Assembly (NCBI RefSeq): GCF_048007035.1
Contig: NZ_CP180355.1
Location: 558,001 to 622,000 of the forward strand
Source: Imperialibacter sp963977595
Lineage (GTDB): Bacteria > Bacteroidota > Bacteroidia > Cytophagales > Cyclobacteriaceae
DNA length: 64,000 bases
Reading direction: 5' to 3'
Shown: one piece after another, positions 43,136 through 49,815 of the stretch
How the letters are laid out: every line of letters begins with the position of its first letter
Position numbering within the stretch: the first letter of the stretch is position 1
Made by a program: the position numbers and the translations under genes
Notes under the pieces: generated by a model
The model's input: only the letters and a program-made list of their open reading frames with translations
Told to the model about the DNA's origin: nothing
Databases searched by the model: none

Positions 43136-44680
43136 ATGAAGAAATATTCGATAAAAAACATAAGCAAAATCGTCTTGAGCGGCACATTGCTACTCTGGAC
43201 AGGATGTTCAGGTTTTTTGGACGAAGAAGACCCATCTAATCTTACTCCTTCAAACTACTATACAATACCTGACCATGCGGAGGCAGCCGTCGCAGCCGTA
43301 TACGATAACACCAGATTCTATGGTGACGGTGCCGGTATCTTCTCTTCCAACTGGCAACTTTTGGAGGGCCCTACCGGTACGTCTACCACGGAAACTGCTC
43401 AAAACTCAGATTTGAATAACCTGTATTCTCTTACCTGGGACGGCAACACCGGCCACATTCTCAACTGGTGGAGAGGTATCTATCGCCTGGTTGCTCAGGC
43501 CAATCTGGTGCTGGACAGGGTTCCAGATATAACCCCGATGGATGAGGCTCAAAAAGCCAGAATTCTCGGACAAGCCAGATTTTTGCGAGCATGGGCCTAT
43601 TTCTACGCTGTGAGGCTGTGGGGAGATGTTCCATTGATCCTGGAACCACAAACGGCCTCCTCAGAGAACTTCTACCCGTCTCGTGCCACTCAACAGGAAG
43701 TATATGATCAGATTGTTGCAGATTTAATAGCTGCTGAATCGGCAGGACTTCCATGGACCGATGTGACCGGACGTGTTTCAACGTCCGCTGTCAAGGCCAT
43801 GCTTGCAAAAGTATACCTTACCATGGCTGGCAAACCGCTTGATAAAGGAACGTCTCACTACCAGTTAGCAGCTGCCAAGGCCAAAGAGATTATCGATAAT
43901 GCAGGTGAAATAGCACTTTTTGATACCTACGCTGAAGTCCATAACGAAAGGCTGGGAAACAGAAAAGAGCACATCTTCAGTCTGCAGTACAATAACCTGG
44001 TGGCTGACAACCCGATGGGCAACATGTTTCCGAACTTCAAGCCTGTGAGCTATCGTGGCCCTTCCGGAACAGGTAGTACAGTTCCTACGCTATCGTTTTA
44101 CAACTCCTATGAAGACGGAGACATCAGAGCGGTGGATCAGGAAGGCTATTTCTATACTACCTACTACACCAATGGTAGTGGCGCACCATTTGACCTCGGC
44201 GCACCATATATCTTCAAGCATTTCAATGTTATTGCCAACGGCACAGAAGGGGTTCCGGGAACTGCCAAGGACAATCTGAATGTGCCAATGATTCGTTATG
44301 CAGAAGTGCTTCTGATTTATGCAGAGGCACAAAATGAAGTGGCCGGCCCCTCGCAAGCTACTTACGATGCGCTTAAGGCTATAAGAGACAGAGCGGGGCT
44401 GATAACTCCTGCTTTAGGAACGTTCAGTCAGGCTACCTTCAGAGAGGCTGTTTGGAAAGAGCGTTGGTTTGAATTCTGCTATGAAGGCATCACCTGGTTT
44501 GATATGATCAGGCTACGAAAAGTGTTCAATGAAACCAACGGTGGATTTGATGATTTTGTCGGACACGTCAACCTAAACTCCGATCAGGCGCTTCAGGCTA
44601 AGCATCTATTGTTTCCAATTCCAATACAGGAAATAGTGAACAACCCGAATCTCGCACCTCAAAACACAGGGTATAATTAA
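43136..44680 (+). CDS. RagB/SusD family nutrient-binding lipoprotein
   Basis: A 514-residue surface lipoprotein paired with the SusC above; lipobox LLLWTGCSGF near residue 24. The SusD fold is shown by FLDEEDPSNLTPSNYY, the TPR-like region ARFLRAWAYFYAVRLWGDVP, and the C-terminal RYAEVLLIYAEAQNE with VWKERWFEFCYEGITWFDMI and FPIPIQEI. ATG at 43136 gives the signal peptide; the frame is open from 43067 but that overlaps the SusC end. It is closed by a strong terminator at 44701. Confidence 0.95.
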   Translation: MKKYSIKNISKIVLSGTLLLWTGCSGFLDEEDPSNLTPSNYYTIPDHAEAAVAAVYDNTRFYGDGAGIFSSNWQLLEGPTGTSTTETAQNSDLNNLYSLTWDGNTGHILNWWRGIYRLVAQANLVLDRVPDITPMDEAQKARILGQARFLRAWAYFYAVRLWGDVPLILEPQTASSENFYPSRATQQEVYDQIVADLIAAESAGLPWTDVTGRVSTSAVKAMLAKVYLTMAGKPLDKGTSHYQLAAAKAKEIIDNAGEIALFDTYAEVHNERLGNRKEHIFSLQYNNLVADNPMGNMFPNFKPVSYRGPSGTGSTVPTLSFYNSYEDGDIRAVDQEGYFYTTYYTNGSGAPFDLGAPYIFKHFNVIANGTEGVPGTAKDNLNVPMIRYAEVLLIYAEAQNEVAGPSQATYDALKAIRDRAGLITPALGTFSQATFREAVWKERWFEFCYEGITWFDMIRLRKVFNETNGGFDDFVGHVNLNSDQALQAKHLLFPIPIQEIVNNPNLAPQNTGYN

Positions 44681-44700
44681 CTAATCAATTAAACTCTGCT

Positions 44701-44747
44701 CTCCCCGGTTGCAATCATAGGGTTTTGCAATCGGGGAGTTTTTTTTT
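44701..44747 (+). terminator. Strong intrinsic terminator after susD
   Basis: CTCCCCGGTTGCAA pairs with TTGCAATCGGGGAG (one mismatch), followed by nine T residues. Ends the sigma-FecR-SusC-SusD unit. Confidence 0.85.
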
Positions 44748-44822
44748 GGCAGGCTGCACGCCTATATTGAAATCCTTTTTATTAGCTGACCCAAGCCTGA
44801 GCTATCATCAACAGGTAAACCG

Positions 44823-45266
44823 TTACAACCTTCTGTCGAAGGAAAACTCATCAGAGCTAATTAGCTTAATCCTTTTAAATTCCTGATGGCTGGGATTCAA
44901 AATGTAGTTAAACTCCTGGGGAATAATGGCTGATGGCACTCTAAGCACTGCGGCATTACTCTTTTTCAGCCATGTGTCACCTATGGTTCTTGTCGACACT
45001 TGTTGGGAAAACTCCTTCCAGTTGACTGGTAAGTCATTTAAAACCACCCGATCAATAGCAAGATCATCGGGTATCTCAATCGTCATTACCCTAAATCCAG
45101 CATCAAGCCCTTCTCCACTCCTGTGCACCAAATTTTCAAGGCAGGCCAGTGATCTTGATCCGGCAGTGTAAATGACAAAAGTACCTTTGGAGTTCCACCT
45201 GGCCACAAATCCAGAGGCAAATAAACTTGTACTAAACTTGGCCAGCGTAATCCTGTACACCCTCAT
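44823..45266 (-). CDS. RES family toxin
   Basis: A 147-residue RES-domain protein; such toxins degrade or phosphorolyse NAD+ and stop growth. The family's Arg is in MRVYRITLAKF, the Glu in LACLENLVHRSG and the Ser in RVPSAIIPQEFNYILNPSHQ. Its start overlaps the antitoxin stop by 4 bp, the usual order antitoxin then toxin. Full length and no sign of decay. Confidence 0.92.
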   Translation of the reverse strand: MRVYRITLAKFSTSLFASGFVARWNSKGTFVIYTAGSRSLACLENLVHRSGEGLDAGFRVMTIEIPDDLAIDRVVLNDLPVNWKEFSQQVSTRTIGDTWLKKSNAAVLRVPSAIIPQEFNYILNPSHQEFKRIKLISSDEFSFDRRL

Positions 45267-45721
45267 GCAGTGTCACCCTGCTGAATTCGATCCAACTCTT
45301 CGCTGATGAGGTCTATGCCATCGGAGGTTTTAATAAGATGCAATGGAGTACGATTATCAATACCAAAGGCGGGCTTGGACAGCCAGTTAAGGAATGACTC
45401 TCTCTGGCCGAAGGTATCCACGCCCTTACGGTAAAGAGCGACTAACTTAAGCATTAGCTCACTTTTGGCAGGGCTAAACTTGATTTGCTGCGCCTGGTAT
45501 TTATGAATGGTTTTGGGATTGAGCTCAACTACCTCAGCCAGGTAATCATGGTGGCCAAACAAACCCACCACATCATCAAAAATGGTAGCAGGCACCCCAT
45601 CTAGCGCTTCAAAGGCCAACGTGGTGTGATTGGAAACCGCAGGCCTAAGCCTTTGATAGATGACTTCAGGCTCTTCAACCATCATCTTTCGATCCAACTT
45701 ATCCACTCTGTACTTTTTCAT
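45263..45721 (-). CDS. Xre/MbcA/ParS antitoxin (DUF2384), partner of the RES toxin
   Basis: A 152-residue antitoxin. The N-terminal half is a degenerate Xre-like helix-turn-helix (LAEVVELNPKTIHKYQAQQI) and the C-terminal half is the toxin-binding DUF2384 domain (GQRESFLNWLSKPAFGIDNR, TPLHLIKTSDG). It neutralises the RES toxin and represses its own promoter; a palindrome suited to that lies 11 bp upstream of the ATG. Confidence 0.9.
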   Translation of the reverse strand: MKKYRVDKLDRKMMVEEPEVIYQRLRPAVSNHTTLAFEALDGVPATIFDDVVGLFGHHDYLAEVVELNPKTIHKYQAQQIKFSPAKSELMLKLVALYRKGVDTFGQRESFLNWLSKPAFGIDNRTPLHLIKTSDGIDLISEELDRIQQGDTA

Positions 45722-45731
45722 AAAGTAAAAA

Positions 45732-45747
45732 TAGGAATAATTTCCTA
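45732..45747. promoter_or_regulatory. Palindromic operator candidate before the RES-Xre operon
   Basis: TAGGAA-TAAT-TTCCTA, 6-bp perfect arms around 4 bp, 11 bp upstream of the antitoxin ATG at 45721. The position fits autorepression by the Xre-type antitoxin; inference only. Confidence 0.45.
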
Positions 45748-45764
45748 AAAAAATAGAATTTTTT

Positions 45765-45880
45765 CTAATCGTTTCTTAAAGCATCTACAGGCCTCCTTTT
45801 CGACGCCATTAAGGTCTGTGAGCCAAAGGAAAGCATACCCGCTACTAAAATTCTATTCTTAAAAAGCTTTGACGCAATTA
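45765..45880 (-). pseudogene. C-terminal remnant of an FtsX/MacB-like ABC permease
   Basis: The last about 35 residues before the TAG at 45765 read RILVAGMLSFGSQTLMASKR followed by RPVDALRND. FtsX-type permeases normally end with a helix, then a Q-A-x-K-A-A-like stretch and NPVxxLRxE, which this resembles. Nothing upstream in frame looks like the rest of the permease, so it is probably the decayed end of a lost gene, now the upstream DNA of the toxin-antitoxin operon. Confidence 0.4.
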
Positions 45881-45961
45881 CCCCTAGCAATTGCCGTATT
45901 TGCACATCGAATGTGCCGTCGGAACCCCGCACCTTTGTAACGTACCAAAAAAGAAACAACC

Positions 45962-46351
45962 ATGACTACTTTAACACTAGAAAAGACATCCAAAAGCGAC
46001 AAGGTCATCTTTTGGGTATTCACGAGCATTTTCGTGCTGTTCGATGGCGTGGGTGCTATCGCTTTCAATACAAAGCCAGCCATCGAGGGCATCGCTCACC
46101 TTGGCTTCCCCGATTTTTTTCGTGTTGAGCTTGGCATTGGAAAAATCATTGGAGGTGTTCTCCTTATTGTTCCGCAAGTACCTCACCGACTAAAAGAATG
46201 GGCCTACGTAGGATTTGGCATTTCCACACTTTCAGCGATTATAGGCCACCTGGCTGTGGACGGTAGCATGGAACATGTGTACCTGCCGCTAATTGTCCTG
46301 CTGGTGCTGGTCGTATCCTATGTATACTACCACAAGACCAGGGCATACTGA
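45962..46351 (+). CDS. DoxX-like small membrane protein
   Basis: A 129-residue protein with four membrane helices and DoxX_2-like layout (VIFWVFTSIFVLFDGVGAIA; FRVELGIGKIIGGVLLIVPQ; EWAYVGFGISTLSAIIGHLA). Members are often annotated as thiosulfate:quinone oxidoreductase-like, but for this group the function is unknown. The helix-2 segment has the usual GxxKxxGxxxL form. A terminator follows at 46392. Confidence 0.8.
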   Translation: MTTLTLEKTSKSDKVIFWVFTSIFVLFDGVGAIAFNTKPAIEGIAHLGFPDFFRVELGIGKIIGGVLLIVPQVPHRLKEWAYVGFGISTLSAIIGHLAVDGSMEHVYLPLIVLLVLVVSYVYYHKTRAY

Positions 46352-46391
46352 AAAACAAGAATTTGACGAGTTCATAATATCCAAGTTGACT

Positions 46392-46422
46392 AATGGTGCG
46401 GGTCTACCTGCGCCATTTTTTA
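46392..46422 (+). terminator. Intrinsic terminator after the DoxX-like gene
   Basis: AATGGTGCGGGT pairs with ACCTGCGCCATT (two G-T type wobbles) around a CT loop, followed by six T. Confidence 0.7.
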
Positions 46423-46528
46423 TTCCATAATGCCCCCACGTTGGTTCGTTTCCCAGGGCCTTTTGAATCAATTCGGTATTTTTTATTTACTCGAATCAAG
46501 CTGTTAAATTGCATAACAATCTTCAGCA

Positions 46529-47017
46529 ATGACCGATATTCCGCTCGTTAACGGCGACTACCTTCTGCAAAAATTTCCTGGCAAGGGTGGCTGGACTTAC
46601 GCTCAAATTCCGGAAGTACTCCAGGATAAAAGCTTCCCATTTGGGTGGGTTCGTGTGCGTGGAAGCATCGACGACTACGAGTTGAAAGGCTATAAGCTTG
46701 CACCAATGGGCAATGGCCAGCTTTTTCTGCCTGTAAAAGCTGAAATCAGGAAGAAGATTGGCAAGCAAGAGGGCGACACCGTAAGGGTCATCCTTTACAA
46801 AGACACACTTCCCCTTGAAGTGCCCCAGGAAATCATCGATTGCTTCTCAATGGAGCCACCAAAAGCCTACGAACACTTCAGGAAGTTCTCAGAAAGCGAA
46901 CAAAAATACTACCTCCAATGGGTATATGATGCTAAAACGGAAGACACCAAAGCCAATAGGATCGTGAAAATGATGGATCGCCTGGCCGTAGGTAAAAAGA
47001 TGTACGATCCGGATTAA
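46529..47017 (+). CDS. YdeI/OmpD-associated family protein with DUF1905 domain (second copy)
   Basis: A 162-residue protein with the same two-part build as the protein at 11604-12089: a DUF1905 barrel (GWTYAQIPEVLQDKSFPFGW, then MGNGQLFLPVKAEIRKKIGK) and a C-terminal helical part (SESEQKYYLQWVYDAKTEDT, RIVKMMDRLAVGKKMY). In this copy the first domain matches DUF1905 best. The function of the family is unsettled. Confidence 0.85.
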   Translation: MTDIPLVNGDYLLQKFPGKGGWTYAQIPEVLQDKSFPFGWVRVRGSIDDYELKGYKLAPMGNGQLFLPVKAEIRKKIGKQEGDTVRVILYKDTLPLEVPQEIIDCFSMEPPKAYEHFRKFSESEQKYYLQWVYDAKTEDTKANRIVKMMDRLAVGKKMYDPD

Positions 47018-47164
47018 TGCGAATCCGAGCATGCCGAGTTTTTGATCCCTCTCAAGCTTCCATTAACGCATCTCCGTTGAGGAGGATGGGGCGAAAAATG
47101 GCGGCAGGTTGAGCGCCTAGCTAGTGCGTTAATTTTTCGATGATTTTTCGATCCGCCGAAGCGG

Positions 47165-47205
47165 GTTACTTTTCATCCCGGCGGGGAACCGCAAGGAAAA
47201 GTAAC
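47165..47205. repeat. Perfect inverted repeat GTTACTTTTC / GAAAAGTAAC
   Basis: GTTACTTTTC at 47165-47174 and GAAAAGTAAC at 47196-47205 frame a G/C-rich 21-nt loop, in the 275-bp gap before the pirin gene. Probably a dispersed palindrome; it has no T run, so not a normal terminator. Confidence 0.5.
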
Positions 47206-47292
47206 AGCCTGCCCGGCTTGAGGGCAAAACGATGGAACTGAAAGTATTGCAATTCGTATGTAACTTGTTTTTGATCTAATTATGAAAACGCC

Positions 47293-48189
47293 ATGTCAAA
47301 CATTGACCTCATCATCGAAGAACGTCCAGCCGACATCGGCCACTTTTTAGTAGGTCGCCTCCTCCCCTTCCGTGGCCGCCGCATGGTAGGCCCGTTCATC
47401 TTTATCGACCACATGGGCCCGGCCGTGATGGGGCAGGACGACAACCTGGACATTGGCCCGCACCCTCATATTGGACTTTCTACCCTCACCTACCTGTTCG
47501 AAGGACACGTAGTACACAGAGACACACTGGGCTCCCATATGGAAATCAATCCCGGCGAAGTCAACTGGATGACTTCTGGAAAAGGTATCGTACATTCAGA
47601 ACGGACGCCGGAGTACCTGCGTCATGCAGGCAAAACATTGCACGGCTTGCAGATTTGGGTAGCGCTGCCCAAACACCTGGAGCAAATGGAGCCTGAGTTT
47701 TTCCACGTATCCAAAGACGACATCCCCACCTGGGAAAAAGACGGAGCCAGCTTCAAACTCATAGCCGGAGAGGCTTTTGGCAGAAAGTCGCCAGTGCCGG
47801 TTTATAGCCCTCTCTTTTTGCTTGAAATAAAGACTGAGACAAAAAGAACCATCGACATTAGCAAAGACCTTTTCGGCGAAGTAGGCTTGTATATTCTGGA
47901 AGGGCGGGTAGAAAACGAAGGCAACGTGCACGAGCCCAAACGTATCCTGGTAGCGAAAGACAGCAGCCTGTGTCATTTCGAAATGTATGAAAACACTACC
48001 GTGTATGTGTTTGGCGGAGAAGCCTTTGCTGAAACCAGACATATCTACTGGAACTTCGTTTCATCGGATCCCGAGCTGATAGAACAAGCAAAAAGAGACT
48101 GGCACGAGCAAAAATTCCCTCTCATCGAGGGAGAGACTGACATCGTTCAGTTGCCACCTCAAGCGTTTGGACTTAGGCCGAAGATGTAG
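47293..48189 (+). CDS. Pirin family protein
   Basis: A 298-residue cupin-type protein. The N-terminal barrel has the iron-binding set HPHIGLSTLTYLFEGHVVHR, then NWMTSGKGIVHSERTP, with the two His of the metal site and the downstream His/Glu. Prokaryotic pirins include quercetinases and regulators of central metabolism; which applies is unknown. The ATG at 47293 follows a short upstream ATG in another frame at 47281. A palindromic element lies right after the stop. Confidence 0.9.
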   Translation: MSNIDLIIEERPADIGHFLVGRLLPFRGRRMVGPFIFIDHMGPAVMGQDDNLDIGPHPHIGLSTLTYLFEGHVVHRDTLGSHMEINPGEVNWMTSGKGIVHSERTPEYLRHAGKTLHGLQIWVALPKHLEQMEPEFFHVSKDDIPTWEKDGASFKLIAGEAFGRKSPVPVYSPLFLLEIKTETKRTIDISKDLFGEVGLYILEGRVENEGNVHEPKRILVAKDSSLCHFEMYENTTVYVFGGEAFAETRHIYWNFVSSDPELIEQAKRDWHEQKFPLIEGETDIVQLPPQAFGLRPKM

Positions 48190-48200
48190 GCTTAGACTTC

Positions 48201-48298
48201 AGATTACAAAAGTTTCATCGCACGCAGAAACGCTCGCAGCCTTTCAGAGCTGGTTCCTTCATTGGAGCCAGATTGTCTTTGCTAAACTTTTGTAATCT
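48201..48298. repeat. 98-bp palindromic element with perfect 15-bp terminal inverted repeats (copy 2)
   Basis: AGATTACAAAAGTTT at 48201-48215 is exactly inverted at 48284-48298. It differs from copy 1 (10099-10195) by one base per end, changed on both ends so that pairing is kept (C/G to T/A). An inner pair CTGGTTCC / GGAGCCAG (one mismatch) adds a second stem. It begins 11 bp past the pirin stop, in the gap with the converging quinone oxidoreductase. Confidence 0.75.
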
Positions 48299-48343
48299 TG
48301 CCTAACGAAAGCGGCTCGCCTGAGTAAAGGTGTGGATTGTGGA

Positions 48344-49327
48344 TTACTTCACCAGCGTCAACACCACTTTCCCAACATGCTCACTGCTTTCTACCAGCGC
48401 ATGCGCCTGTGCTGCCTGTGCCAGTGGAAATGTTTTATAAACGATAGGTTTGATTGCCTTACTTTCCACTAAAGGCCACACGTGCTTTTCTAAATTGGCA
48501 GCGATGGCCCCCTTGAAGCTGCTTTCCCGTACCCGGAGCGTGGAACCTGTAATAGTCAGCCTTTTCACCATTACCCGCATCATATCCACCTGGCTGGTAG
48601 CACCTGCCATAGCGTTGATGATCAGGAGCCGTCCCTCCGTCGCCAGCAGGCCAATATTTTTTGGCGTATAGTCACCCCCTATCATATCGAGGATGATGTC
48701 CAGCCCCTTAGGTTCCAACGTCTTTATTACTTCGGCAAAGTCTTCCTTTTTATAGTTGATGCCTTTAGTCGCCCCTAGCTTCTCCACATAGGCGCATTTT
48801 TCGTCGGTACCCGCCGTAGCGTATACCCTACCGCCCAGCGCCTTCACCATCTGAATAGCTGCCACCCCGATGCCCGATGTGCCCCCATGCACCATAAAAC
48901 TTTCGCCCGACTCAAAGCGGCCCCGGTCAAATACATTGGTCCATACCGTGAAAAAGGTTTCGGGAAGAGACGCCGCCTCTTCGAATGAAAGCCCCTCGGG
49001 AACGGGTAAACACTGCACACCTGATACACTCACATACTCCGCATAACCTCCTCCAGCAAGCAAAGCACATACTTTGTCGCCCCGCTTCCACCTCTTTTCG
49101 TTGGCACCCACCTGATCCACCACACCGGCCACCTCCAGGCCCGGTACATCAGCAGGCACGCCGGGAGGTGCAGGGTAGCGGCCTTCTCTTTGAATAATGT
49201 CCGGACGATTGACTCCGGCCGCAGCTACTTTGATCAAAACCTCATCTGGTTTGATCTCGGGAACAGGTCTCTCTGCTATATGTAACACTTCCGGTCCGCC
49301 CGGGAAAGTGATGATGATTGCTCTCAT
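48344..49327 (-). CDS. NAD(P)H:quinone oxidoreductase (PIG3/zinc-type alcohol dehydrogenase family)
   Basis: A 327-residue medium-chain dehydrogenase of the quinone oxidoreductase branch: start MRAIIITFPGGPEVL, VAAAGVNRPDIIQREGRYPA, GLEVAGVVDQVG, the Rossmann motif MVHGGTSGIGVAAIQMVKAL, and no zinc-site cysteines. It resembles PIG3/TP53I3, which reduces quinones by one electron using NADPH. Cytoplasmic. It converges with the pirin gene and diverges from the PadR regulator. Confidence 0.92.
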   Translation of the reverse strand: MRAIIITFPGGPEVLHIAERPVPEIKPDEVLIKVAAAGVNRPDIIQREGRYPAPPGVPADVPGLEVAGVVDQVGANEKRWKRGDKVCALLAGGGYAEYVSVSGVQCLPVPEGLSFEEAASLPETFFTVWTNVFDRGRFESGESFMVHGGTSGIGVAAIQMVKALGGRVYATAGTDEKCAYVEKLGATKGINYKKEDFAEVIKTLEPKGLDIILDMIGGDYTPKNIGLLATEGRLLIINAMAGATSQVDMMRVMVKRLTITGSTLRVRESSFKGAIAANLEKHVWPLVESKAIKPIVYKTFPLAQAAQAHALVESSEHVGKVVLTLVK

Positions 49328-49439
49328 TGGCTCATTGTTTATTCATTGGTCAATTTAAGACGCAGATACGGAACGACCTCGGGCTTCCAAAATTTCTAAT
49401 ACTCTTCTCCAAAAAATGAATTTGGCTATTTGAAAATAC

Positions 49440-49461
49440 ATTGCATACCGATATATTGCAT
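49440..49461. promoter_or_regulatory. Direct ATTGCAT repeats upstream of padR
   Basis: ATTGCAT at 49440-49446 and 49455-49461, 15 bp apart and 16-37 bp before the PadR ATG. Could be a PadR binding site; weak evidence. Confidence 0.3.
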
Positions 49462-49476
49462 TACAACTTATTAACG

Positions 49477-49815
49477 ATGTACTCATCCCAACTCCTCAAA
49501 GGCACCTATCAAACCGTGATTCTCAAACTATTGAACGAGAACAAACGGATGTACGGCTACGAAATCAGTCAGAGGGTAAAGGAGGAATCCAATGGAGAAA
49601 TTCAGTTACCAGAAGGCTCACTCTACCCTATCCTTCACAAAATGACCGAAGAGGGTTTCCTGAAAATGGAGAAAGTGCATATTGGTCGGCGGGTGCGGCG
49701 CTACTACTCCATCACTAGGGCTGGCTCATCAGAAGCTATGGTGCGTATGGAGGAGCTGGAACGTTTCATGTCAACCATGAAGCTCTTGATGCAACCTAAC
49801 TCCGGCACGGCATGA
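49477..49815 (+). CDS. PadR family transcriptional regulator
   Basis: A 112-residue winged-helix repressor with LLKGTYQTVILKLLNENKRM, YGYEISQRV, the wing region LPEGSLYPILHKMTEEGFLK and RRVRRYYSITRAG. The ATG at 49477 is the natural start (MYSSQLLKGTYQ); a TTG at 49441 is possible. Its stop overlaps the ATG of the ABC permease (ATGA), a translationally coupled pair common in Bacteroidota, in which PadR represses the transporter until an inducer is bound. Confidence 0.93.
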   Translation: MYSSQLLKGTYQTVILKLLNENKRMYGYEISQRVKEESNGEIQLPEGSLYPILHKMTEEGFLKMEKVHIGRRVRRYYSITRAGSSEAMVRMEELERFMSTMKLLMQPNSGTA

